From a bacterium 1XD8-76 (GTDB taxonomy: Bacteria > Bacillota > Clostridia > Lachnospirales > Lachnospiraceae): DNA of 64,000 nt. Within the stretch, counting starts at the first letter, position 1. Each line of letters starts with the position of its first letter. The translations under genes were made by a program, and so were the position numbers. Where the stretch lies: contig RAZE01000013.1 of NCBI GenBank assembly GCA_003611955.1, positions 1-64,000 on the forward strand, read 5' to 3'. Below, piece after piece: positions 18,295 through 26,338 of this stretch. The notes under the pieces are model-generated. The model had not been told where the DNA came from and searched no databases. It worked only from the letters and a program-made list of their open reading frames with translations.

Positions 18295-19278
18295 ATGGAC
18301 GGGATAAAAAGAACGCGCAGGCTGCGGGGCAGCGAGCTGCTTCGGAAAATGGTGAGGGAGACGCGAATGGATATATCTTCTCTGGTGTATCCTGTATTTG
18401 TGGTGGAAGGAGAGGGAAAAAAGGAAGAGATCACTTCCATGCCGGGGCAGTATCGCTACAGCATCGACCGGCTGCCGGAGATGATGGAGGAGCTGCGGCA
18501 AGCGGGCGTATCGTCGGTTCTCTTTTTTGGCATTCCTGATCACAAGGATGAGGCGGGAAGCGGCGCTTATGCGGATGACGGGATTGTGCAGAGAGCGCTT
18601 CGTTATACGAAGGAGCATTATCCGGACATCTACTGCATCGCGGATCTGTGTATGTGTGAGTATACCTCCCACGGACACTGCGGTATTCTCTGCGGACAGG
18701 ATGTGGACAACGACAGGACGCTTCCCTGTCTGGCAAAGATCGCCGTTTCCCAGGCGCGTGCAGGGGCGGATATGATCGCGCCCTCGGATATGATGGACGG
18801 CAGGGTGGCGGCGATCCGGAGAGCGCTCGATGAGAACAGCTTCGCGGAGATACCGATCATGGCTTACTCCGCGAAATTTGCGTCCGCGTTCTACGGTCCC
18901 TTCCGGGAGGCGGCGGATTCCGCCCCCGCTTTCGGAGACAGAAAGACTTACCAGATGGATTACCACAACAGGCTGGAAGCTTTAAAGGAAGTGCGGTTCG
19001 ACATAGAGGAGGGGGCGGACATCGTGATGGTGAAGCCGGCTCTCGCCTACGGGGATCTGATTCGCGAGGTGCGGGACATGGTGCAGGTGCCGGTGGCGGC
19101 GTACAGCGTCAGCGGAGAGTACGCCATGGTAAAGATGGCTGCCGCGGCGGGCGGTATCGATGAGGAGAAGATCATGTGCGAGATGGCGGCGAGCGCGTAT
19201 CGGGCAGGCTGTGATATCTATATCACCTATTTCGCGAAGGAACTGGCGCGCTGTATAAAAGAAGGAAAGATCGGGTAG
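18295..19278 (+). CDS. hemB: Porphobilinogen synthase
   Basis: A 327-residue delta-aminolevulinate dehydratase. It has the zinc-type metal site with cysteines in CIADLCMCEYTSHGHCGIL, the two Schiff-base lysines in MAYSAKFASAFYGPF and DIVMVKPALAY, and the APSDMMDGRV loop. The cysteine-rich site marks it as a zinc enzyme rather than a magnesium one. Confidence 0.95.
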   Translation: MDGIKRTRRLRGSELLRKMVRETRMDISSLVYPVFVVEGEGKKEEITSMPGQYRYSIDRLPEMMEELRQAGVSSVLFFGIPDHKDEAGSGAYADDGIVQRALRYTKEHYPDIYCIADLCMCEYTSHGHCGILCGQDVDNDRTLPCLAKIAVSQARAGADMIAPSDMMDGRVAAIRRALDENSFAEIPIMAYSAKFASAFYGPFREAADSAPAFGDRKTYQMDYHNRLEALKEVRFDIEEGADIVMVKPALAYGDLIREVRDMVQVPVAAYSVSGEYAMVKMAAAAGGIDEEKIMCEMAASAYRAGCDIYITYFAKELARCIKEGKIG

Positions 19279-19291
19279 AGAGAGGGCGGAT

Positions 19292-20593
19292 ATGACAAAT
19301 TCAGAGAAGATATTTGCGGAGGCGGTAAAATATATTCCCGGCGGGGTAAATTCTCCGGTGCGGGCGTTTGGTTCCATCGGTTCCATTCCGCGGATGATAG
19401 CGAGGGCGGACGGAGCAAAGCTCTATGATGAGGATGGCAGGGAGTATATTGATTTTGTCTGTTCCTGGGGACCGATGATCCTGGGACACAATCATCCGAA
19501 GATAAGGAGAGCGGTGCAGGAAGCCTGCGAGAAGGGAGTCAGTTTCGGCGCTGCCACGAAAGTGGAGGTGGAGATGGCGAAACTGATCTGTGAGAGCATT
19601 CCCTCCATCGATATGGTGCGCATGGTGAATTCCGGTACGGAGGCGGTGATGAGCGCGATCCGCGTGGCTAGGGGATACACGGGGAGGGATAAGGTCGTTA
19701 AGTTTGCGGGCTGTTATCACGGACACAGCGACGGACTCCTGATACAGGCGGGCTCCGGAGCGCTGACAGCGGGAATACCGGACAGCGCGGGCGTGCCGGA
19801 GAACTGTACGAAAGATACGCTCCCGGCGGTTTACAACGATCTGTCTTCCGTGGAAGAATTATTCGGGCGGTTCCCGGAGGAGATCGCCTGTATCGTGGTG
19901 GAGCCGGTGGCGGCGAATATGGGCGTTGTGCTGCCGGAGGACGGTTTTTTGGAAGGGCTGAGGAGTCTCTGCGACCGATACGGAGCATTGCTGCTTTTTG
20001 ATGAGGTGATCACGGGATTTCGTCTCTGCTTCGGCGGGGCGCAGGAGTATTTCGGCGTGAGGCCCGATCTCACCGCTTACGGAAAGATTATCGGCGCGGG
20101 TATGCCGGTGGGGGCATACGGCGGAAGGCGGGAGATCATGAGTATGGTAGCCCCGGCAGGACCTGTGTATCAGGCCGGGACGCTGAGCGGGAACCCGGTG
20201 GCGATGGCGGCGGGGCTCGCCCAGCTGTCTCTTTTGCGGGAGCATCCGGAGTATTACAGGGAACTCCATGAGAAGGCGGACCGGTTTTTTGATAGTATGG
20301 AGAGGATCGTCAAAGATACGAAAGCCCCCTGTCAGGTAAATCATATTACATCTCTGGGATGCCTTTTCTTTAGCGGTGAGCCGGTGACAGATTACCGGAG
20401 TGCAAAAAATTCCGATACAAAGGCGTATGCGGCTTACTGTAATGCGATGCTGGAGGAGGGGATCTATCTGGCGCCCGCGCAGTTTGAGGCGATGTTTTTG
20501 TCTGCGGCACACTCTTCGGAGGATCTGGAGAGAACCCTGACGGTTATTTCAAGCTGTGTGAGAAGGTATTCAGAACGATGTTACGGGGTTTGA
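19292..20593 (+). CDS. hemL: Glutamate-1-semialdehyde 2,1-aminomutase
   Basis: A 433-residue class III aminotransferase that converts the HemA product into 5-aminolevulinate. Visible are the N-terminal IPGGVNSPVRAF, MVNSGTEAVMSAIRVARG, the YHGHSDGLL loop, LLFDEVITGFR and the PLP lysine in TAYGKIIGAGMPVG. It closes the five-gene hem operon, 14 bases after hemB. Confidence 0.95.
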   Translation: MTNSEKIFAEAVKYIPGGVNSPVRAFGSIGSIPRMIARADGAKLYDEDGREYIDFVCSWGPMILGHNHPKIRRAVQEACEKGVSFGAATKVEVEMAKLICESIPSIDMVRMVNSGTEAVMSAIRVARGYTGRDKVVKFAGCYHGHSDGLLIQAGSGALTAGIPDSAGVPENCTKDTLPAVYNDLSSVEELFGRFPEEIACIVVEPVAANMGVVLPEDGFLEGLRSLCDRYGALLLFDEVITGFRLCFGGAQEYFGVRPDLTAYGKIIGAGMPVGAYGGRREIMSMVAPAGPVYQAGTLSGNPVAMAAGLAQLSLLREHPEYYRELHEKADRFFDSMERIVKDTKAPCQVNHITSLGCLFFSGEPVTDYRSAKNSDTKAYAAYCNAMLEEGIYLAPAQFEAMFLSAAHSSEDLERTLTVISSCVRRYSERCYGV

Positions 20594-20618
20594 CGGATTT
20601 TTTATAATCCTGTAGAAT
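20590..20618 (+). promoter_or_regulatory. Promoter of the dehydrogenase operon
   Basis: TTGACG (20590-20595), a 17-base spacer and TAGAAT (20613-20618) overlap the end of hemL and precede the alcohol dehydrogenase. Confidence 0.6.
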
Positions 20619-20652
20619 AGAACAGGTTTCTATACCGAAGGGTGGTTTTAAG

Positions 20653-21849
20653 ATGGATAAAGTAAAAGAAATATATTGTAGAATATATCAGACGACGCTT
20701 CGGACTGCGCTTCCCTTTTTACCTTACCGGAATCCCAAAATATTGCACAGTGTGACCGAGATCCCAGGGGTGTTGATCGAGAAGGGACTGAAGCGTCCCC
20801 TTCTTGTGACGGACCGTTCCATCCGGGAACTGGGGCTGACAAAACGGCTGGAGGAGGTACTGGAGGAGAATGGGGAGCCGGCCTTTGTCTATGACGGGAC
20901 AAAGCAGAATCCCACCACGCAGATGGTGATGGAGGCGCTGAAGATATATCGGGACAATGGATGTGACTGCATCATTTCTTTTGGGGGCGGTTCGCCCATG
21001 GACTGTGCAAAGGGTGTGGGCGCCTGTGTGGCAAGGCCGAAAAAGCCTCTGAAGAGGATGGCCGGGATCCTGAAAATCGGCAGGAAGCTCCCTCTGCTGA
21101 TCGCGGTGCCCACGACGGCGGGAACCGGAAGCGAGACTACACTGGCGGCAGTGATCGTGGATGGAGAGACGAGGCATAAATATGTGATCAATGATTTTCC
21201 TCTGATTCCCTCCTATGCGGTATTGGATCCGTCGGTGATCAGTATGCTTCCTTCCTCGATCGCAGCAGCTACCGGTATGGACGCGCTGACTCACGCGGTG
21301 GAGGCTTACATCGGGCGATCCACCACAAGATATACCAGAGGGGAAGCGAAAAAGGCGGTGCGGGCGGTATTTCACGATATAGAGGACGCGGCGGCCCACA
21401 GAAGTCTGCGGGCGGAGAAAGGAATGCTGATCGCGGCCCACAGAGCCGGGCGTGCCTTTACTCGTTCCTATGTGGGCTATATTCATGCGGTTTCCCATTC
21501 TCTGAGCGGGAAATACAATATGCCCCACGGAAGAACCAACGCGATATTGCTGCCCATCGTTCTGGAAATGTACGGACCGAAAGTTCATCAAAAGCTGGCG
21601 GAACTGGCAGTCTGCGCCGGACTTGGAAAGATGTCGGAGGGGCGGGAGGCGCTGGCGGAAAAATTCATCGCAGCAATTTATGAGCTGAATGAAAGGCTGG
21701 GGATCCCGAGAAAGATAGAGGGAATCGAGGAGGAGGATATCGATGTGCTGGCCGCCTATGCGGACAGGGAGGCAAACCCGCTCTATCCGGTTCCGATCCT
21801 GTGGGACCGGGAAGAATTGAAAGAAATCTACAGAAAGGCGCGCGGCTGA
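20653..21849 (+). CDS. Iron-containing alcohol dehydrogenase
   Basis: A 398-residue group III alcohol dehydrogenase. The NAD-binding GGGSPMDCAKGV, the PTTAGTGSETT loop and the metal ligands in MDALTHAVEAYIG and GYIHAVSHSLSGKYNMPHG are all present. The next gene is an aldehyde dehydrogenase three bases away, so the pair probably interconverts an alcohol, an aldehyde and an acid. The substrate is unknown. Confidence 0.9.
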   Translation: MDKVKEIYCRIYQTTLRTALPFLPYRNPKILHSVTEIPGVLIEKGLKRPLLVTDRSIRELGLTKRLEEVLEENGEPAFVYDGTKQNPTTQMVMEALKIYRDNGCDCIISFGGGSPMDCAKGVGACVARPKKPLKRMAGILKIGRKLPLLIAVPTTAGTGSETTLAAVIVDGETRHKYVINDFPLIPSYAVLDPSVISMLPSSIAAATGMDALTHAVEAYIGRSTTRYTRGEAKKAVRAVFHDIEDAAAHRSLRAEKGMLIAAHRAGRAFTRSYVGYIHAVSHSLSGKYNMPHGRTNAILLPIVLEMYGPKVHQKLAELAVCAGLGKMSEGREALAEKFIAAIYELNERLGIPRKIEGIEEEDIDVLAAYADREANPLYPVPILWDREELKEIYRKARG

Positions 21850-21851
21850 CC

Positions 21852-23231
21852 ATGGAAAAGCAGGAGATACAGAAAATTTTAGACAGGCAGCGGGAGTATT
21901 TTGAGACCGGCGCCACCTATCCGGTCAGCGCGAGAAAAGAGGCGCTTCGCAGATTGTACGCCGGGATAGAGGAGCGGGAAGAGAAACTCTGTGCGGCCCT
22001 GAAGAAGGATCTGGGGAAAAGCAGCTCGGAGAGCTATATGTGCGAGATCGGGCTTGTGAAAAGCGAGATCACGTACATGCTGCGCCATGTGGGCCGGTTT
22101 GCGAGAGAAAAACGGGTGCCCACGCCTCTGGCACAATACGTATCGCGCAGCTTTGAGAAGCCTTCTCCCTATGGCTGCGTGCTGATCATGAGCCCGTGGA
22201 ATTATCCTTTTCTTTTGACAATAGAACCTCTGGTGGATGCGGTAGCGGCGGGGAATACGGCGGTGCTGAAGCCGAGCGCCTATGCTCCGTACACGGCGGA
22301 GGCGATGACCGAGTTAATTGAGCACTGCTTTTTGCCAGAGCATGCGGCGGTGGTGAACGGCGGAAGAGAGGAGAACAAAAGCCTTCTGGAGATGAAGTTC
22401 GACTATATTTTCTTCACCGGCGGGAAAACGGTTGGCAGGGAAGTGATGCGCCATGCGGCGGAACACCTGACGCCTGTCACCCTGGAACTCGGGGGAAAGA
22501 GTCCCTGTATTGTGGACAAAACGGCAAATATTCCGCTGACGGCAAAGCGGATCGTATTCGGAAAATTCCTGAACTGTGGGCAGACCTGCGTTGCGCCGGA
22601 TTATATCTACTGCGATGAGACGATAAAACAGAAACTTCTGCAGGAGCTGAAACGGCAGATCACGCTGCAGTACGGTGAGAAACCGTTGGAAAATGAGAAT
22701 TATGGAAAAATCATCAACCAAAAACATTTCGATCGCCTGTGTGGATTGATGGACCGGGAGAAAACGGCTGTCGGCGGAGAGAGCGACAGCGGGACGCTGC
22801 GGATCGCCCCCACGATTATGGTTGACATAAATTGGAAAGACGCTGTTATGGGAGAGGAGATTTTCGGCCCGGTACTGCCGGTGCTCACCTACGGCAATCT
22901 GGAGGAGGCAGTGCAGAAAATATGCCGGATGCCCAGTCCTCTCGCGCTGTACATCTTTTCTTCCGACAGGAAAAATATAAATTATGTAAACTCGAGAGTC
23001 TCTTTTGGAGGGGGCTGCGTCAATGATACATTGATCCATCTCGCCACCAGCGCGATGGGATTCGGAGGAGTGGGGGAAAGCGGAATGGGTTCTTACCATG
23101 GAAGACATGGCTTTGACACATTCACCCATAAAAAAAGTATTGTGGATAAAAAAACATTTCTGGATCTGCCCATGCGCTACCAGCCCTATAAGGATTGGAA
23201 AGACAGGATGATTCGGATGTTTGTAAAATAG
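21852..23231 (+). CDS. Aldehyde dehydrogenase, class 3 / fatty-aldehyde type
   Basis: A 459-residue NAD(P)-dependent aldehyde dehydrogenase. The catalytic Glu lies in TLELGGKSPCIVD and the catalytic Cys in FLNCGQTCVAPDY. The C-terminal GGVGESGMGSYHGRHGFDTFTHKKSI block is characteristic of the ALDH3 group. The short N-terminus and the lack of a terminal membrane helix suggest a soluble enzyme. The ATG at 21852 is two bases after the upstream stop. Confidence 0.9.
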   Translation: MEKQEIQKILDRQREYFETGATYPVSARKEALRRLYAGIEEREEKLCAALKKDLGKSSSESYMCEIGLVKSEITYMLRHVGRFAREKRVPTPLAQYVSRSFEKPSPYGCVLIMSPWNYPFLLTIEPLVDAVAAGNTAVLKPSAYAPYTAEAMTELIEHCFLPEHAAVVNGGREENKSLLEMKFDYIFFTGGKTVGREVMRHAAEHLTPVTLELGGKSPCIVDKTANIPLTAKRIVFGKFLNCGQTCVAPDYIYCDETIKQKLLQELKRQITLQYGEKPLENENYGKIINQKHFDRLCGLMDREKTAVGGESDSGTLRIAPTIMVDINWKDAVMGEEIFGPVLPVLTYGNLEEAVQKICRMPSPLALYIFSSDRKNINYVNSRVSFGGGCVNDTLIHLATSAMGFGGVGESGMGSYHGRHGFDTFTHKKSIVDKKTFLDLPMRYQPYKDWKDRMIRMFVK

Positions 23232-23244
23232 AAAGGGGACAGAT

Positions 23245-24117
23245 ATGGAACAGTCATACACTATTTTTTCGGATATCTCGGCGGATATCCCGGCTTCCTA
23301 CGCGAAAGAAAACGATATCCGCTTTATAGCGATGCAGTATACTCTGGGAGATGAGGACAGAGTGTGCGCAGGGATAGAAGAGGAAGAAGTATTAAAGAGG
23401 TTTTACGACGGACAGCGCGGCGGGCATATGACAAGGACATCCCAGATATCACCGCAGATCTACATGGATATTTTCACACCCGTGTTGGAAAGCGGAGAGG
23501 ATATCTTATATCTGTCGCTCTCGAGCGGTCTTTCCAGCACATATCAGTCCTCCTGCCTTGCAGCGGAACAGCTGAAAGAGAGATTTCCGGACAGAAAAAT
23601 TGTCTGCGTGGATTCCCTGGCGGCTACCGGCGGCATGGGATTGCTTTTGGAGAAAGCGGTTCTGAACCGTGAGAGTGGGATGAGTGTCACGGAGAACGGG
23701 AGATGGCTGGAGGAGAACAGGCAGAGGGTTTGCCACTGGTTTATGGTGGAGGATCTGATGTATTTAAAGAGAGGCGGAAGAGTATCTGCCGCTACGGCCG
23801 TGGTGGGGTCGGCATTGAATATCAAACCGATTCTGAAGATCGAGGAAGATGGGACCCTGAAAAATTTTGCCAAGGCGAGAGGGGTCAAGAGAGCGCTGGG
23901 AGCCCTGTTGGAGCATTATGAGGCAGCCAGCGAAAAAGAAAAGGGGGAGCGGATCTATATTCTGCATGCGGACGCTCCCGAAAATGCAGACTATCTGGAG
24001 GAGTGTGTAAAACAGATAAATCCGCGGTGCAATGTCACCAAAATGATGCTCAGTCCTATTATCGGCGCACATACAGGCCCCGGCATGTGTGCTGTTGTAC
24101 ATTTTGGAGAGCGCTGA
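23245..24117 (+). CDS. DegV family fatty-acid-binding protein
   Basis: A 290-residue DegV protein with TIFSDISADIP, the TSQISPQIYMDIF segment, LSLSSGLSSTYQS and the C-terminal SPIIGAHTGPGM block that lines the lipid pocket. DegV/FakB proteins present fatty acids to the kinase FakA. No FakA is nearby. It follows the aldehyde dehydrogenase by 13 bases, and a link to fatty aldehydes or acids is a guess from order. Confidence 0.88.
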   Translation: MEQSYTIFSDISADIPASYAKENDIRFIAMQYTLGDEDRVCAGIEEEEVLKRFYDGQRGGHMTRTSQISPQIYMDIFTPVLESGEDILYLSLSSGLSSTYQSSCLAAEQLKERFPDRKIVCVDSLAATGGMGLLLEKAVLNRESGMSVTENGRWLEENRQRVCHWFMVEDLMYLKRGGRVSAATAVVGSALNIKPILKIEEDGTLKNFAKARGVKRALGALLEHYEAASEKEKGERIYILHADAPENADYLEECVKQINPRCNVTKMMLSPIIGAHTGPGMCAVVHFGER

Positions 24118-24118
24118 T

Positions 24119-24595
24119 ATGAGACAGACAGGCAAGTATTTTCCTCTGTTTGTTTCACTGACAGGGAAACAGGTTTATATTGTCGGTGCGGGGAAGGTAG
24201 CCGCAAGGAGGGCTGAGGTACTGCTTTCTTTTGGGGCGAGGCTATTCGTCGTCGCGCCGAAGTGTACGCCGGAGCTGCTGGGGCTGCTCAAAAAGAAGAA
24301 CGGAGAGAATCTGGTCTATCAGAAAAAAAGTTTTGAGGAGGCTGATCTGATCGGAAAAGATATCGTGTTGGCGGCGACGAACGATGAGGAGTTAAACCAC
24401 AGGATAGCGGTGCTCTGCAGGGAAAAGGGAGTGCCGGTCAACAACGCCTCCCGGAAAGAAGACTGTGATTTTTTCTTCCCGGCTATTTTACAGGAACAGG
24501 GACTCACGATAGGGGTCAGTTCCGGCGGGGGCGACCACAAAAAGGTGGCCAGGGTCTGCGAAAAATTAAGGTGCTTCTTCGGGATATCCTTTTAA
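24119..24595 (+). CDS. Precorrin-2 dehydrogenase (SirC/Met8-like), short form
   Basis: A 158-residue protein with FPLFVSLTGKQVYIVGAGKVA as the NAD-binding Rossmann start, VLAATNDEELNHRI, and VNNASRKEDCDFFFPAIL, the sirohaem-synthase N-terminal pattern. It oxidises precorrin-2 to sirohydrochlorin. At 158 residues it stops soon after VSSGGGDHKKVAR, so it lacks most of the C-terminal helical part seen in SirC and CysG and may be a dehydrogenase only. Its product completes the route begun by the hem operon 4 kb upstream. A strong terminator hairpin is built into its last codons. Confidence 0.85.
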   Translation: MRQTGKYFPLFVSLTGKQVYIVGAGKVAARRAEVLLSFGARLFVVAPKCTPELLGLLKKKNGENLVYQKKSFEEADLIGKDIVLAATNDEELNHRIAVLCREKGVPVNNASRKEDCDFFFPAILQEQGLTIGVSSGGGDHKKVARVCEKLRCFFGISF

Positions 24596-26338
24596 AATAA
24601 GAAAGGATATCCCGTTTTTTGTTTCCACAGTTTCCACGACTCTCAGATGAACACCGGGATAATTTTCGGCATAAAACTTTTCCAGATATTCATAGTTTGT
24701 CTCTTCCGTATCCATAAAGACGGCATAGACGGAAGGGTCTTCGCAGAGGGAAAGGGCAGGATCCGTGATGCCCTGTTTTTCCAGCTTTTTTTCATACCAG
24801 GGACTTTTTGCTGCCCATCCGCCCATAAAAAGATAATTGCTGTTTACATAAGATTCATCGCATAGGGCTTCTTCCGTAAAATAAGCAAAGGAATTGGTGT
24901 CCAGATAGTAGAAAGAATCCGGATGCTCTATGAAGTAATCTTTCATATATCGGAAGGAATCGGAAAATTCCAGAAGAGCTTTTGCCTCCCCGGAGACGGC
25001 ATTCGCGTGAGGAATCCCGGAGCGGACACAGGTAAAGGCGATGACAAGGATCGATAAGATCCATGCGGCGCGGCCAAATTTTTGGCCGGAAAGCTCTTCT
25101 TTTTTGGGAGTCTGCCATATTTTATATGTGAAAGCAACGGCAAAGAGGACCGCAAGTTCTGCCAGATAAACGGTCTGGGAGATGCGGACGGGAAGCCTGC
25201 CGTAAAAGATCAGATAGGCCCAGATGACCATGCGGGCGAACAGCAGGAAAAAAATATCCCGGAGAGCTCTCCACTTTCGTGAGAGGACGGCGCAGAGGAT
25301 AAAGAAGAAATAGCAGCGGTATACGAGGAGATTCAGCGGTTTATCCGCGTCGGAACGGTGTCTTTCCAGAAAGAAGGAGATCATTTCCGATGCCTTTTGG
25401 GAAAAGCTTCCCAAAGAATCATGACGCTCCTGTTTGGAGATGCTCTCCAGCACTTCCATGCTGTGCCGGTTGATCGCGGGATCCAGGATCAGACTGTAGC
25501 GCCGGGAGGCTCCTTCGTAGGAGGAGCGGCTGATTCCCAGTTCCCGGTATGTCTCCTCATATTTGTCATAGTCGGGGTAGCCTTCGTAGTCATAGATCGT
25601 GGTGCGGGCTTTTGTGTATTCTGTAAAATTGCGCCACACCTCCTGCCGATAGACAGTTTTTTCAAGGACAAGGAGGGAAGTTGACAAAAGGATAAATATA
25701 CCCGCGAGATACAGCAGATTTTTTCGTTGCTTTTTCTCTGCATCCAGATATTTGCTCAGAGCGATCATGCCGACAAAGGGGAGAAACATAAAAAACACCT
25801 GGTTTCGGATGCAAAAAGTGCAGGCGGAAAAAATAAAGAAAAGCAGATGATTTTTTAAGGTCTTTCGAAAGGAGACGGAAAGAGGGGCATGGAGAAAAAG
25901 AAAGAGCGCGCTGCAGCCTGTCAGGCCGGTCACTATTGTGTATTGCAGCAGGGCGGCACAGGGAAACAGAAAGCTGTAGCTGAAGAGACAGAATAAACAG
26001 AGGATAAGCAGGCGCTGCGGCAGGTTTTTCCCTGACTGCAGAGATAAATACAGCATTACAGTCATGGCAAGTCCGAACATGACATACAGGGACAGACCGT
26101 ACCAGGGAAGGGACGGAATCAGTCTGTAGAGAATGGAGATAAGCAGTCCTGCCGGGTAGGAAATATAGTGCAGACGACTCTCTGCCTCCCCGCTCATCTC
26201 TCCTGAAGCGATCATCCTCAAAAACAGATCGTCGTTTGTCTGGTAGATAAACGGGGAAAGATAATGGAAGAAGCAAAAAAGCAAAAAGACGACAAGAGCG
26301 CAGACTGCCGCTGCGGCGGTTTTTTTATTCATTTTCAT
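24566..26338 (-). CDS. Polytopic membrane protein, GT-C-like, paralogue 1
   Basis: A 590-residue membrane protein with about 11-12 hydrophobic segments and an extracytoplasmic C-terminal domain of roughly 130 residues. The first loop holds QTNDDLFLRMIASGEMSG. It is clearly a paralogue of the next gene upstream, and shared landmarks include YISYPAGLLIS, TIYDYEGYPDYD and the C-terminal FYLDTNSF. An acidic first loop followed by many helices is typical of GT-C glycosyltransferases, which use polyprenyl-linked sugars, but no diagnostic motif was recognised. It is last in a three-gene leftward operon with overlapping ends. Confidence 0.6.
   Translation of the reverse strand: MKMNKKTAAAAVCALVVFLLFCFFHYLSPFIYQTNDDLFLRMIASGEMSGEAESRLHYISYPAGLLISILYRLIPSLPWYGLSLYVMFGLAMTVMLYLSLQSGKNLPQRLLILCLFCLFSYSFLFPCAALLQYTIVTGLTGCSALFLFLHAPLSVSFRKTLKNHLLFFIFSACTFCIRNQVFFMFLPFVGMIALSKYLDAEKKQRKNLLYLAGIFILLSTSLLVLEKTVYRQEVWRNFTEYTKARTTIYDYEGYPDYDKYEETYRELGISRSSYEGASRRYSLILDPAINRHSMEVLESISKQERHDSLGSFSQKASEMISFFLERHRSDADKPLNLLVYRCYFFFILCAVLSRKWRALRDIFFLLFARMVIWAYLIFYGRLPVRISQTVYLAELAVLFAVAFTYKIWQTPKKEELSGQKFGRAAWILSILVIAFTCVRSGIPHANAVSGEAKALLEFSDSFRYMKDYFIEHPDSFYYLDTNSFAYFTEEALCDESYVNSNYLFMGGWAAKSPWYEKKLEKQGITDPALSLCEDPSVYAVFMDTEETNYEYLEKFYAENYPGVHLRVVETVETKNGISFLILKGYPEEAP
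24581..24620 (+). terminator. Terminator embedded in overlapping gene ends
   Basis: GGGATATCCTTT pairs with AAAGGATATCCC across an 11-base loop and is followed by GTTTTTTG. The left arm lies inside the last codons of the precorrin-2 dehydrogenase. The whole structure lies in the 3' coding end of the convergent membrane-protein gene. Confidence 0.85.
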
